A stretch of 64,000 bases of DNA, taken from assembly GCF_023898315.1 (NCBI RefSeq), contig NC_064615.1, forward strand, positions 736,419,450-736,483,449, read 5' to 3'. Under the pieces are notes generated by a model, which ran no database searches, had not been told where the DNA came from, and was given only the letters and a program-made list of their open reading frames with translations. Numbering within the stretch: position 1 is the stretch's first letter; each line of letters starts with the position of its first letter. Below, in pieces: positions 43,257 to 55,639 of the stretch. The translations under genes were made by a program, and so were the position numbers. The stretch is from Schistocerca nitens. Taxonomy: Eukaryota; Arthropoda; Insecta; Orthoptera; Acrididae.

Positions 43257-44728
43257 GTGAGTTTAATCATTTTGCTGAAACGTGCTTTATTTGCTTAACC
43301 TTGCATAAATCACCCACACGCGCGTAGATTCATAACCGTGTCAGACATGTTGCAAGATAGCGTAACAGTGTCTATACAAAATTTTCTAAATGACTAGAAG
43401 TAGCGTAAAAAGTAATCGTAGCAATGCAAAATACTTGAAAATTCCCTGTGTTCTTAAATAAACAGGTAGATTAAACGCTACTGAAAAACTGCAGATGGAC
43501 ACTCTTTCTGGATACAAGTGTTACTTTACTTTGTTAGATCTGAATCTGTTACACACATTTAATCAGTGAATTAGTGATCGTGTAAAGCAATTGGGTCAAA
43601 ACGGTGTACGTAAATGAGGTGTTGATCCTTGTAAATGAGAGATGATATGAATCTAATTGTCACTGGTTATGGTTTTGCGGGAAGATCACGCCATCACCCA
43701 GAATCGAAATATAATCAATCAATATCTGTAAAATATAAGAGCAGTTTCAACCGATCACAGACGCAGAACATATGTTAACTTTCGTAGGCGATGACCAATA
43801 AAAAATTTTCTGAAATTCCTCCGACACACTTTCTTAAACCTTTATTTTATAACCAATAACGGTCGCACAATTAGGCTATCGTCAGGCAAATATGTAAAAA
43901 AATCGTGTATAATGTGTGCATGTGTCTAATATAATGCCGTAATATATAGTAAGAACACAAAGATTGACATTACCTGTACTCCATATGAAGTCACGAACAC
44001 AAATCTTAACGACTTTTAAATACTTCTTGTTTTCCATTGTCAGCTTTCTCTAGTTACACTACCACTCATTTCGTGCACTAGCAAAAAGTATTTACTCTCT
44101 TTAATAGCCAATACCCTCGTAGTTTTTGAAGATTATGATCGGACAGCGTTCATGGGATAATGGAATGGCACAAAATAAGACTCTATGAAAACCAATTTTG
44201 TCCGGAAACATACCAGTCAACAGTTAAGGTGCAACTTACTAGTGCCTCAAACTTGAAGGAGAAAAAATGCTAGCATATAGAGCCAAATCACGCGCGGCAG
44301 GTGAAGATGAGCAACCATAGCATACTTTGATGAGAATCTCAAACAATTCTTGACAGACATAGAGAAGCATCCGGAGGTGTTCGATAGAGGAAAAACTATG
44401 TCTGATTGTATATATATGTTACATCACATGTAAATCATTTGAAACCTCTGCAGTCTTCACGAGCGGCGGTTTATTATCGATGTCTGGAGTAACGCTGTCT
44501 CACAAGTGATTTTAATAGACGGAGTCGTCCCGTTTATTAAGGTTCGTTTTATAGCGATAGAGATTTGTTAATCAGTAGCAACAATATCAGTGTGTTATAA
44601 AATTATGGCATACGTTTCGGCCTCGAAAATTGTTTGGTACACATACCATGCAGGCTCAGTACGTAAGACGTGTATCTGAAGATTAAAAAGAAATGTGTAT
44701 GATATTCGGAGCAAATAGTAACTGATGG
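43257..44728. other. Intron 1 of esterase gene 2, first part
   Basis: AT-rich; no feature recognised. Confidence 0.5.
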
Positions 44729-44929
44729 TATGTCGCAACACATACAACTACATCAACTTGTTAAGAACCAAATGTAGCAAAAATAATCAAAGCTGTTCTG
44801 AAATGATGTTGCATCATGATCTTGTGATGTGTATGTCGCAACACATACAACTACATCAACTTGTTAAGAACCAAATGTAGCAAAAATAATCAAAGCTGTT
44901 CTGAAATGATGTTGCATCATGATCTTGTG
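44729..44929 (+). repeat. Exact tandem duplication, 103-bp period
   Basis: TATGTCGCAACACATACAAC ... GATCTTGTG at 44729-44826 is repeated base for base at 44832-44929. Confidence 0.95.
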
Positions 44930-45091
44930 TTTACGGACGACTTCCACTTGGTAAATATTAAGTAAGATGTAGGTTGCAGCTGTAACGCGTGGCATTCCGT
45001 GCAGTGAGACAGAAATTCTCCGAGGAAATACGCTCGACTATGTCTGTAGGCTACATCTCTTTCCTTTTTTAAAAATGTCCATAATGATTCT

Positions 45092-45290
45092 ATAAGTTGT
45101 TGTACATTGTGATACAAGAACTACGGTGATACTGCTGAGAGACTGGTGGATCCGCTCTCTTAGCCTCTTACACAAAGTCGTAGAGGCAGACAGTGGAAGT
45201 CTTCGTAGTGCAATGTCTAACGATGTAAACTACCTATCAGTATATTCGTCCACGAGGTACAGAAGACTACAGATAGTGAATTATAGCATG
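45092..45290 (+). repeat. Duplicated segment copy 1, left block
   Basis: TAAGTTGTTGTACATTGTGA ... AGGTACAGAAGACTACAGAT is a diverged copy of 54028-54275. It is followed further on by the right block at 48480-50115, in the same order as in copy 2. Confidence 0.7.
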
Positions 45291-45469
45291 ATATGGCGTC
45301 ACTTGGGTCCTGTGAAGTCCTCAGTAGGTTAGCGCACCGCCGAGGGATTAGGTATTCGTGCATTATCAAACCATCTGTTTGGTTGGATTGTTCTTAGCAA
45401 ACCGAATCAGTATATCATTCTCACCGGTGATAAGTGTCACAAGTAAAAGCAGTGTAGAACGTCCCTCAA

Positions 45470-47010
45470 GTGAACAAAACAACCTTCGGTGAAATTAAAA
45501 GCAAGAGTGTCCACATTAAGAGTACAAGAGAAATTTCACTGCTGAACATGGATAACAGACCGAATAGACGGAAATGGTACACTGAAGACGTCTGCGAGGG
45601 GGAGAAACTGTCTGATGACGCGATAGAAAAAAAACTGGACATCGATATGGAAGACATAGAGGATGCAGCAGAGTCAGAGTTTAAAAGAGCCTTGGAAGCT
45701 TCGTGATCAAATAAGGCGAAAGGGACAGATAACAATGCTTCAGAATTCCAAGGATCACTGGGGTATCAGTCTATGAGATTGGTCACATACCCTCAGACGT
45801 TCGAAAAATATCACCCGTACAATTCGAAAGAAAGCAAGGATAGGTAAGAGCGAAATTTATTGCATAACCACCTTTACAACTCATGCACCAAAGTTGCCGA
45901 AAGGAATAATGTACGGAATAATGGAAAAGAAAGTTGAGCATCTGTTACACGAGAATCACTTCATCCTTAAGAAAGGTAAAGACACTAAGAGGCAGTTTCG
46001 GCGTTGTGCTTCATTATGTAAACAAAGACTTAAGAAAACTCAAAACACGGTTATAGGATTTCTAGATCTGGAAAAGTGTTCTAGAACGTAAGAAGGTGTA
46101 AGATGTTCGAAATTCTCAGGTTAATAGGTGTAATCTATACAGAAAGACGGGTAATATACAATATGTACAACAACCACGAGAGAGAAACAAGAATGGAAGA
46201 CCAAGAACACAATCGCGTAAGACAGGGATGTAGTCTTTCTCCACTACTGCTCAGTCGACACATCGAAGAAGCAAATGATGCAAACAAAATAATCGTTCAG
46301 GAGCAGAATCAAAATTCTAAATGAAAGGATATTAATGATACGATTCCTCAGTGAAAATGAGGAAGGATTAAAGGACCTGTTGAATGGAATGAAAAGTCCA
46401 ATGAGCACACAGTATAGATTGAGAGTAATCCTAAGAAATTTATGAGGAGTGGCAGAAGTACACACGCCGGATGAAGGAAGAAAGACAAAAAATGCAGACA
46501 AGAATAGGCAAAGAGCATATTCCTAGCCAAAGACGTTTATTGATATCAAACATCGTCCTTAATTTGAGGAAGAAATTTCAGAGAATAAACGTTTTAACCA
46601 TAGCATTATATGGAAGTGAATCGTGGATAGTGGATCTACCGGGAAAGAAGCTAACCGAGGCGATTGAGATGTTCTTCTACGCAAGGATGTTGAAAATTAG
46701 GCTTTCATAAGACAAGAAACGAGAATGTTTAACGCAGAATCTGCAAGGAGAACATTTGGAACACACTGAAAAAAGAAGGGGCAAGATGATAGGACAAGAT
46801 ATAAAGGAATAACTTCGAAGGTATCTGAGCAAGCTGTGGAGGAAAAAAAGACAAAACTCTAGGGAAAGTCACAGATTGGAATACAGTCGCTGAAAAATAA
46901 GATGTGGACGTTGGTTTCGAGTCCTATTGTGAGATGAAGAGGTAGGACAGGGGAGGAAATTCCAGTTCGGTGAAAGGTATGGCAAGAAAGAAAGGCCTTT
47001 TTATGGGTGC
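45470..47010 (+). mobile_element. Decayed LINE, third lineage
   Basis: A decayed ORF2 in several + frames. It has a linker region ending FKRALEAS and SNKAKGTDNN, then YEIGHIPSD-like remains. NNVRNNGKESxASVTRESLHP-like decay follows, then VIGFLDLEKCSRT (motif A region). NRVRQGCSLSPLLLSRHIEE is motif B. IALYGSESWIVDLPGKK and YARMLKIRLS are the late blocks. Motif C is unreadable. It is more diverged than LINE copies A and B. Confidence 0.75.
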
Positions 47011-47404
47011 ATACACTATGTACAAAAAAAATAAAATGCTTTAAGTTCCTGGGGCCCTGCGGGAAGAATAGATGTCTTCAAGGAAATTGGTGGTCAGATT
47101 GTTACGAAATCAGAAAGACCAGTTGATAATAGAAACTTAGTAGAAATCCTGCAACAGACATTTAACACAACCAAATTTAAAGTACGCAAGTATATGAAAA
47201 GACAAGTTTATCTACAGATAGCTGCTCATATTTGAAATTGATGTTAGTGTAAAATGTGGACTGAGTCAGTTTTGTGTTTCTTACAGCGATAATCCTCCTT
47301 TTTTTTAAAGCATTGTGACTGCTTGACAAAGTTCAAACTTCACGGATTGTTAGCAAGATTCAGAACTTTACAGAACTTTGAAGATGCAGGCAGTGTAGAG
47401 CACC

Positions 47405-47407
47405 ACA

Positions 47408-47453
<46 letters not shown>
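47405..47453. repeat. CA microsatellite
   Basis: About 24 CA units. Confidence 0.95.
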
Positions 47454-47454
<1 letters not shown>

Positions 47455-48109
47455 TCAATTATTTAAGCCAAATGGATGTTTATATACAAAAGTGGTGAAT
47501 TATGAAGGCAAAAAAGTGACAAAAAATCTGTCTGCCAGAGAAGATACGATATGCAAGTAGAAGTTACAACAGAAAGCTTACACAATTATAATGTTTCAGT
47601 ACATCATTTTTCTAAGTCGTATAAAAAAAAATTAGTTAATCCTAAGAGTGTCATGGAAATACATATTCTATCAAATATTGCGAAGGATAGAAGCAAAATA
47701 AGAATAATTTTTGTAGTTTTATAGACGTAAGTATTATGGCAGCATTGCGCCAGATTTCCAGCAATTTGTATTATGGTAGTTATTGTATAGTAATTTACAA
47801 TGGACAGCTGATGAGATACAGTTTTTCAACCATGAATATCATATATGTGAATACTAAACTGACTTTGTAATGGCTAGATGAAAGGTAGAATTAACTATTC
47901 TACTGATGTACGGAAAGTAATTTGCATGAATTACTAGCCTCTTACATTGTAGTACACTACCTGATGTTTGATTAGCGTCTTTATAAGAATGAGCAATACC
48001 ATTTGGCTGCACTGTGAGACTTTCGACCTATGTAATTACTGTGTGGCAGTTTGACAGTAATAAATGTTTTGTTGGTTTTCTTTGTTTTTCTGTGTATTGT
48101 TAGTATACT

Positions 48110-48262
48110 TTATTTAACTCTAGGTTCGGTGTGGGGCGGCGGTGGGGTGAGTGGACTGCTGTAGCCTGTTGTGGGGTTGTGAACCACTGAGGGCTACAGC
48201 AGGGACGCAGCCTCTCCGTCGTATCTAGGTCCCCATTTCCATACAATACAATGTAATACTTT
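48110..48262 (+). mobile_element. LINE-type 3' tail with ACAAT repeats
   Basis: GAACCACTGAGGGCTACAGC, then TCTAGGTCCCCATTTCC and ATACAATACAATG. This looks like the 3' UTR of an insect LINE with a short ACAAT tail. No coding part is attached. Confidence 0.4.
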
Positions 48263-48479
48263 ATTTACTGAACTGATTGATACAAATATATAATATAAAC
48301 TAAAACAGCCGATTTTATGAAACTTTATGTGCAAATGTATTCCTTTTTTGTACCATCATGTAACATTAACTTATTAAGGATATGTAAGTGAGTTTATGGC
48401 CGTTAGGTTGCAGTTATATCTTAGTTCTGTAATGAAGAGGAAGACAGTTGGTATTGAGTTGATGGTAGACTAACGACAG

Positions 48480-50115
48480 AAGTACTTTAGGTGTGGAACG
48501 GTTCATCTAACAGAATAAGCACAAAAGTTTTGAAGATATGTTTGCACTGAAGTATGTGGATAGGTATGTGGAAAGATATACTGTTACCAGCAGGAGATAA
48601 AGTGACGCTATTCTGGAGAACTGGTCAGTGTAACGAAGACAGTTATTGCAGGCGGTAATGATGGAGTGGTAGAACGCGTTGACGGGGTTTTCTATCGGGA
48701 CAGCTTCAATACAGATTATTCAGGAAAATCAAGAAACAACATGGGAAGACGGACGAAGGAATAATATTAACTTGCTGGTGAAGATTCGCACCAGACAAGA
48801 GAAGGTTACCAATAGATCAAGAATTATTTAATGGCGGACGGCAACTAAATCGAGTTTGAAGAATTCTGAGTTGCTATTTGTACTCTTATTTACAACGGAT
48901 GAGCGATGGAAGCAAGAGTATAATGGCAAGTGCTGCCAAAAGTGAAATTTTATTTCTCAGCAAAGTGGTAGGTGTATTTGGGTTGCGTTACATAAATGGC
49001 TGTGGTGAATTAACGAACCTGATTTAATGACTACTGTGTGGACTGTAGTATGCAAAGGAGTGGTTATAAGTGTTTAATTATTTGTGGAGTCCTTAAAATA
49101 TAAAAGTGCACTTCCCACCAGCAAATAAAATAATATTGGTGGTGGTCGTTGTGAGAAGATATTCTAAACATTTGTATTTTTCACAAAATACCTCATGAAG
49201 TTTCTCTGACTTATAAAAAACGTTTAAATTACATCGAACTATTGTTTGAAGTGAAATCTTTGTTGTTTAAATTTTTAAGTAAGTTTTATTAAATAGGAAC
49301 TGGATTATGCCACTCTTTTTGCACCCATCTCAGATCAGTTAAGCCAGTACAGTCCAACGAATCTTGTTACGGCCAACTGTCTTCAGCCACAAGTAGAAGA
49401 ACGTCAGATTCACAAGAGTACGTCAGCCGCACAAAAATAACGCCGCTTGCTTACTACAAACGTCTGTGGTTTTTATGTCGAGCAAGTACAGCAAAAAATT
49501 ATTAAAACACTGTGAAGTACTAGGATTAACTCAATAAGAAAAAGCAATTTCTGGAAGTCAGCCTGTGAACTACTGCATTCTTTTAAAGTATTAAGTTTTT
49601 TCGAGTGTTTCCCTAAGGACAGTATGTCATTTAGGTTGCAGATAGATTTATATCATTTCAGAATACACGCATCCAGTCAAAATCCTTGTCATTGATCATT
49701 ATTACTCGATGAACTTCACTTAATACTCGTACACAATGTATTTTTCAGACAGTAATCATTAATGTTTGTTTCTTTTGTGATCACGATAGGAATGCGACAG
49801 ATTCGTTTAAAATGATCTACAGAGCGAACTGTAATCTAGCATTACCAACACTCATCACCTGAAGAAAAGAAACAGGAGAAAATTATATACTATGTATAGC
49901 TGGCTGATTAGCTGGACAGGAGTAGAGCAGTAACGGCACTGGACGACAGCAATTTCACTTAGCAGAATAAACATTGAAATACTAAACCAGTTTGAGTGCA
50001 GAGATAAAAGCCTGGTTATGCTGACAGTAAAAACCGACCAGAGCAGTAGCTTGGTACCGAATGGAGCTTTATGTTTATTTGACAACACGCCAGAAATGAG
50101 TCTTTTCACATTTTA
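48480..50115 (+). repeat. Duplicated segment copy 1, right block
   Basis: Matches copy 2 in pieces. AGCAACTAAATCGAGT at 48840 corresponds to 54990. The GCTTGCTTACTACAAACGT stretch at 49446 corresponds to 57382. The CATCCAGTCAAAAT and GACAGTAATCATTAATG region (49675-49765) corresponds to 57600 and 59085. AGCCTGGTTATGCTGACAGT at 50009 corresponds to 59550. Confidence 0.75.
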
Positions 50116-51230
50116 TCAGCGTTTCATCCGGCGACCGTGGTGCAGCATGTTGCTATGATCATAACAAACAGCATTCTTTGAATACGACGTTGCGTTTAAG
50201 CGGAAGTTTATGCCTACTGTAGTAGTGTCGTTGTACAGACACCATTAATGTCAGAATGGTCGTCTCAGGATGGTGTTTGCATGACGATGGGTTGTGTACT
50301 ACCAGCTACCTAGTGGTCGTGGAACCAGAAGAGCTCAATTAACAGAACATTCTTTATTCAACAAGAAGTTGTACAGTGGTTGACGACAGCGACTCGGTGG
50401 CGTGAGTAGACCTCCAAGCAGTGGTTGGTAACTCAGAACAGTACACAGCGGCGAGCCTGGCAGCGACATTGCGAGGACGCCGGGTTGTAGAGTTGCCTCA
50501 TCTATTCAGCAGCAGCTGTTGGGATCATGCGGACGCGAGGCTGACATCAGGTGACCAGCAGGCGGCAGGTTTGTGTTGGACAGCTGACTGCTCCGGCCGT
50601 CAGTCAGGTTCATGCCGCACTAGTGAGCAGACACCAAACCCAGAACCCCTTGAAGATGTCCAGAGATTGAATGAAGAATCCCCAAAGATGCTCCTTACTT
50701 GGTGGCAAGGGCTCAAACTCCCGAATCATCAGGTCTAGCAGCGTCTTGTAGACAAGCATGATGAGGTTAGAAGCAAAACAAGTTTATTGGTCCACATGGG
50801 ACTGAAGGTGGCATGTAGCATGTCTCGGCGTCAGCGGTAGAAGAAGACATGGTACTGCTATGATCCGAGCAGCGAGTATTGATAGCGGCTCTGTCCAGCT
50901 TTGCTGTGGATGCGAAGCAGTGTTGAACTACAGCATGAAGAAATTCAGCTTGACACTACGGAGACTGGGGTCTTGTACTATGCTAATTCAGCAATATTAT
51001 AGACCTGGTGCAAAATTTCATATGCAGTTTTCTTGTCCATGTCTGCATAGAATGGGAAGTCTGGACTGAGGGGTATTGCCACAGGATTCCTCCCTTCTGC
51101 GGAAAATTTGGTCCACTGCAGCTAAATCAGTGAATCGCTTAAAATAACATAGTATTGCTTATATTTTTTACACCCTTATTTACAGTTTATGCTCTGACCG
51201 TCTTTCTCTTCTTTGTTCACTCCGTTACAC
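50116..51230. other. GC-richer stretch, possibly LTR or leader
   Basis: 50400-50830 is GC-richer than its surroundings, and the frame at 50421-50738 is open without a known domain. It could be the terminal repeat of the gypsy-type element to its right, but I could not find TG/CA ends or a partner. Confidence 0.25.
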
Positions 51231-51239
51231 AGTGTACGG

Positions 51240-51660
51240 AATTTGGTGCTCATACCTTAGGAAACACCCATTTGGTTGGCATGTAGTGGACTGGAAGTTC
51301 ATGAGAATGAATTGTTTTTGCAGTTGATTTGCATATGCTATGCAAGCATGGACCAGGATGAAGATGGTGTCCAAAAACGAGATTCCTGTTACCATGGCCC
51401 TTTGATGATACCATGGCAGTTTGAACTATCACGGCAGGGCATATCAAAATCTGCTCTCTTTGGCATCGCTGGTGACATCAGCACGTGGGTTTTCCTATCT
51501 GATGTAACTAGGTAGATATTCTTCATTCTAACACGTAAAAATTTCCCTAAAATGCACCATTTCAGAGGATACAAGTGATTCACGTAACATTTGTAACTGG
51601 CATCAGTACCTACCGCTGGTAAACATACTATCATGTGGAGGAGGGTGTGATCAGTGTTGA
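51240..51660 (-). pseudogene. Possible env-like fragment of gypsy-type element
   Basis: Minus-strand frame 51634-51389 contains VNHLYPLKWCILGKFLRVRM and NIYLVTSDRKTHVLMSPAMP, then two Cys. The pattern resembles the ectodomain of errantivirus env proteins, and its place downstream of integrase fits. It is short and degraded, so the call is tentative. Confidence 0.35.
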
Positions 51661-52054
51661 CCTCTACTGATGTGATGTGGTACTATAACGACAACATTTT
51701 TTTTTCTCCTTGGGTATAATAAATTGCAGCGTAGCTAGCATTTTATCTCATGCCTCACTCAGACCAGCCCAAAATTGATTTGGCTGTAGCAGGGTAGAGG
51801 TTAGCTGTACATCTGTCAGTGGTGTATAGTTTCCTGTACCTCAGCATGGTTAACATCTACACGATCGGAAAGAGCGCGTAAGAGCCCTAACATGGCCAAC
51901 AAGATATCCAATGGGTCCAGCTGGGCATGCAATCTCATAAAATTTCGATTCAGTTAACACGTTTTTGTCCTTACATAGGGATTCAAATATATTCTTAACA
52001 CCAGAAGAGCCTGATATTATTTAATACACCATATTAGAGCTTTGTCAACTGGGT

Positions 52055-52250
52055 AGGATGCTGTGGTGCCTTCAGTTTCCCTCTGTACCTGAACAACATA
52101 CGACTACAGGTTGCGACCCAGTAACGACAAAATGTGGAAGTTAGGGTCTGGCTGTGAGTCGTGCATGGATAGCCAAAGCAGGCAAGGTGACTGCTCTCGT
52201 AAAGCGGGAAATCCGGGCTTGAGTCTCGATCTGCCACAGAATTTCACTGT
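52055..52250 (+). repeat. Repeat with tRNA-like B box
   Basis: GCAAGGTGACTGCTCTCGTA, then AAGCGGGAAATCCGGGCTTG with AGTCTCGATCTGCCAC. This is the degraded tRNA-like head and flank of a SINE-type repeat. Target duplications were not found. Confidence 0.45.
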
Positions 52251-52399
52251 CGCTATTTCCTTATACAGCTGATGGTTATTCGTATTTGCAACTGTGAATA
52301 CATTTCATGTACCCTTCTGCAGCTATAGATTTGCAGCAGCACCAGTAACGCGATGCTCTTGATGGCTATTTCTGCTGTTGATGTTACCTGAAGCAGTGA

Positions 52400-53720
52400 A
52401 GCATCAATCACTCTACCTTCTTGGATTTTAATGTATAAGGCAATGTGCACTATCTGCTCTACCTGCTGTGTTGTCTTTCTCTTCCTACCACCTACTATCT
52501 TTTTTGGGAAGAGCACCAGTAATGGAAGGTGAGAGTTCAGCACAACCCAAACGTGACAAATACGACGGATGTGGTGGGCTATAGTACGAGTAGGAAGTTT
52601 TAGCTTCACATTCATTGGTGAGATCATTTCAGATGCATGATATGGGCCTTGATAATGAGGGAACAATTTCTTTGTCTCTCTCTTTTGCGTCTTGGCTTGT
52701 TAACATCATCCATTGACATATGCAATATTCAATTAATTTTACTTTGCATTGGCCATTCGACTCTGACGCTTGAGGGCCCTTGCCTTAACTTTTTGAGCTT
52801 CCTTTCATTCCTCCTGCAATATTCTTACAGAATTCTGTGCCTACTCCCCATTGACTCCTACTCTACACTTCACTATCTTGAATAGTGGCAGCATTTCCCA
52901 GCCAAATACTACCTTGTACGATGATAGACCCGTACTTTAGCGAAGCGTAGTATTATACCCTGTGACTACGAATGGTAATGGTGTATATGATGAGTATTAC
53001 ATAATGACTTAACATTTTCCTTATTCTGTGACGTTTTCTTCTCAGTTTCACCTGTGAATGTAAAGCGTTTGTAGTTAACTCATTAATAGGAACAAATGAC
53101 AAAGTTGTTTCATTAACTTTGAAATGAAATTGGTGCCCAGATCCATAATTAATGTCTCTGGAACATCAGATTTCGACAACCAATTATTTACCATGGCCTG
53201 ATGAATTAGGATAGCCACTATTTACACATACTGTAAAAAGTGATCAGTTGTTGCTTGTAGACAGCGATTCCCTGCTGGTGTTTTTGCAAAAGGACCTAGG
53301 ATGTCTTTAACAGTCGTTTTAAATGGTTCACTAGCCTCCAGTGATATTTGTAGTGGAATACGCTTATGGCACAATTCAACTCACCGTGTAAACTGTACAC
53401 AGTTCTTCACCTGTTATTCCATACCCTGCTTATAAGTTTGCCACTGGTACCGTTCAGCTACATACCATTCTGCGGTTTTACGAATCTCATAGTTCACTAA
53501 CACATGATCAAGCGACTAACTCAATCCATCCTTCCAGAAAATGGTCGTAACGACAGCATGAGAGCCGAATTCTGCTTTCTATAATAATTCTCTGTCATGC
53601 ACAATTAACCGTGGCCTCATTGCAAATTGCTTACAGTCCTCATTATCTGATTGCACTTTCTGCCACTCTGTGGCGCTATGACCTACTCTTCATTACACAC
53701 CAGCCTTTCTGCTGAGGCCA
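52400..53720 (-). pseudogene. Gypsy-type integrase (decayed)
   Basis: On the minus strand, NCVQF and ELCHKR are the remains of the zinc-binding C..C. LEASEPFKTTVKDILGPFAK and TPAGNRCLQATTDHF form the catalytic core with the first Asp. VPETLIMDLGTNFISKLMKQ carries the second Asp. LFPHYQGPYHASEMISPMNV is the C-terminal GPFxV-type strand with KLKLP. It joins viral or retrotransposon cDNA to host DNA. Stops are frequent and the catalytic Glu was not located. No RT or gag is left upstream, since duplicated segment copy 2 starts at 54028. Confidence 0.8.
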
Positions 53721-54027
53721 CCTTTATTCCCAGAGCTCTTGCTGGATGGATGGACCGCCTCAGAATCTAACTCGCCAAGCTTCAGTGCCCAAAACTTCAA
53801 TCTTAATAGCCATTTTAATGCTATGCAATCGATTATTACTTTAAATTTCATACCATATCAATAACATCAGAAGTACTCGTATGTTATTCATTTCTTTCTC
53901 TGTCGTAGAATAATCTGTTTCTGCCTTATTTACATGATGTGAGACATACACCACTGGAATCGATGTCCTGTCTACTTCTCGACTCAGTGTATAGCTAAAG
54001 TACCAGATTACTTATATTGCCTGCAAT

Positions 54028-54275
54028 GTAAGTTGTTGTACACTGTGATGCAAGAACAGCAGTGGTACTTCTGGAAGACTGATGCTTCCATTCTCTCAGT
54101 CTCTTGCATAAAGTTTCCCTATTATTGTGATACCCATCAGAGGAGACAGTGAAAGCTTCCGTGGTGCAAGCGCATTCTTATTAATGTTAGTGAGTATGGT
54201 CTATCAACTGTCTAACCGTATAAACTACCTCTCAGTACATTCATTCACGAGGTACAGAAGTTTACAGACGGACAG
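54028..54275 (+). repeat. Duplicated segment copy 2, left block
   Basis: TAAGTTGTTGTACACTGTGA ... TTCACGAGGTACAGAAGTTT, diverged from 45092-45290, with one ~50-bp insertion. Confidence 0.7.
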
Positions 54276-54304
54276 TAATGAAAAAAAAAGAAGTGAGGAA
54301 GGAA

Positions 54305-54782
54305 GATTAGGGTTTAACATCCCGCCCCCGGTAGCTGAGTGGTCAGCGCGACAGACTGTCAATCTTAAGGGCCCGGGTTCGATTCCCGGCTGGGTTGGAA
54401 ATTTTCTCCGCTCAGGGACTGGGTGTTGTGTTGTCCTAATCATCATAATTTCATCCCCATCGACGCACAAGTCGCCGAAGTGGCGTCAAATCGAAAGACT
54501 TGCACCAGGCGAGCGGTCTACCCGACGGGAGGCCCTCGTTGCACGCCATTATTATTATCCCGTCGATATTGAGATCATTAGAGATGGAGCAAAGATCTGA
54601 TTGTTTAAAGGATGAGGGAGGAAACCGGCCAAGCCCTTCCAGTGGAACCATCCCGATATTTACGTTTAGCAAATTATGAAAATCATGGATAACTTAAATG
54701 TGGATGACTGGACATGAATGTGAACTGTCGCCCTCCTGAATGCGAGTCCAGTGTGCTAACGATTGCGACATTCACTCGGTGA
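54305..54782 (-). mobile_element. tRNA-related SINE family B, split by another SINE
   Basis: Outer SINE. The + strand reads GGGTTTAACATCCCG (54310-54324), continues after the inner insertion as TCGATATTGAGATCATTAGA, and runs through GGAGGAAACCGGCCAAGCCC to GCGAGTCCAGTGTGCTAACG and the TCACTCGGT end. The other window copy is at 15028-15140. Confidence 0.75.
54325..54556 (+). mobile_element. tRNA-headed SINE family C, nested in family B
   Basis: The head is CCCCCGGTAGCTGAGTGGTC (box A) and GGGTTCGATTCCCGGCTGGG (box B). The body is GGGTGTTGTGTTGTCCTAAT, CATCATAATTTCATCCCCAT and CGACGCACAAGTCGCCGAAG. It ends CGCCATTATT. ATCCCG flanks it on both sides (54319-54324 and 54557-54562) as a short target duplication. 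Confidence 0.85.
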
Positions 54783-54839
54783 TAGTACCAGATTCGTGGT
54801 AAAATGCGTTGAATGATCTTTTACCTTTCTTTGTGAGAA

Positions 54840-55500
54840 CACGCACGATATAAATTATTCAAAGACTATCGAAGGGTATGAAAAGAAGCGTGCTGGAAGA
54901 TAGAAGAAGGAGCTATATAAGCTTTCTGGTGAGTATTCGCAAGAGAGAAGAAAGGAACACAAGAGATCAAGAATTGGTTAGTCGTGGACAGCAGCTAAAT
55001 CGAGTCTGAAGAATTTTTAGTATCGATTTGGACTAGGGTTCAGCCCGGATGACCAAAAGAAGTAAAGGAAGATTATAATGGCGAGAGGAGATACAAGTAT
55101 TGTTTTATTTGTCAGCAAAGTAAAAGGTGTAGATTTAGACAGACACTAGCAAATGAGAGAAAAATTGATCATCAGAAGTAATTATTGCCCTGACTTCAAT
55201 ATGCAAATTAATATTTAAAACTGTTCAGTTATTTGTGAGGGCATGGTAGGTGTTTTGTGAAAGTTGTATAAAAATCTGCACTTTAAATGTGCAAACGTAA
55301 TAATAGTGCGATTGCTCATAGTTAGAAAACAAACATTTCCGATTTTCATAAAATACTTCTTCTGAATCAATTCTGAAGATTTCTCTGACTATTTTAAAAC
55401 TTTTAAAGCACAGAGAACTATTGTTGTGGAGAATCTTCACCGTGTAAGTTTACAACTGCATATTATTAAACTGCAACTAGATCAGGCTGCCATTTGACAG
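54840..55500 (+). repeat. Duplicated segment copy 2, middle block
   Basis: Matches 48725-49310: AGATCAAGAATT, GACAGCAGCTAAATCGAGTC and the GATTATAATGGCGAG region. Confidence 0.7.
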
Positions 55501-55639
55501 CCATCTCAGAACAGCTATAGCAGTGCACTCCAACGAGTCTTGCACAGCACCCTACTACTGTCAACTGCCTTTTGTCAGAAGTAGACGAATCTCAGATACC
55601 AACGGAAAAATGCTCCCTTCGAAGCACAAAAATTATGCT

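Noticed and set aside
50421-50738. 105-codon frame in the GC-richer stretch
   Set aside because: No domain; probably LTR or leader sequence of the neighbouring gypsy remnant, not a gene.
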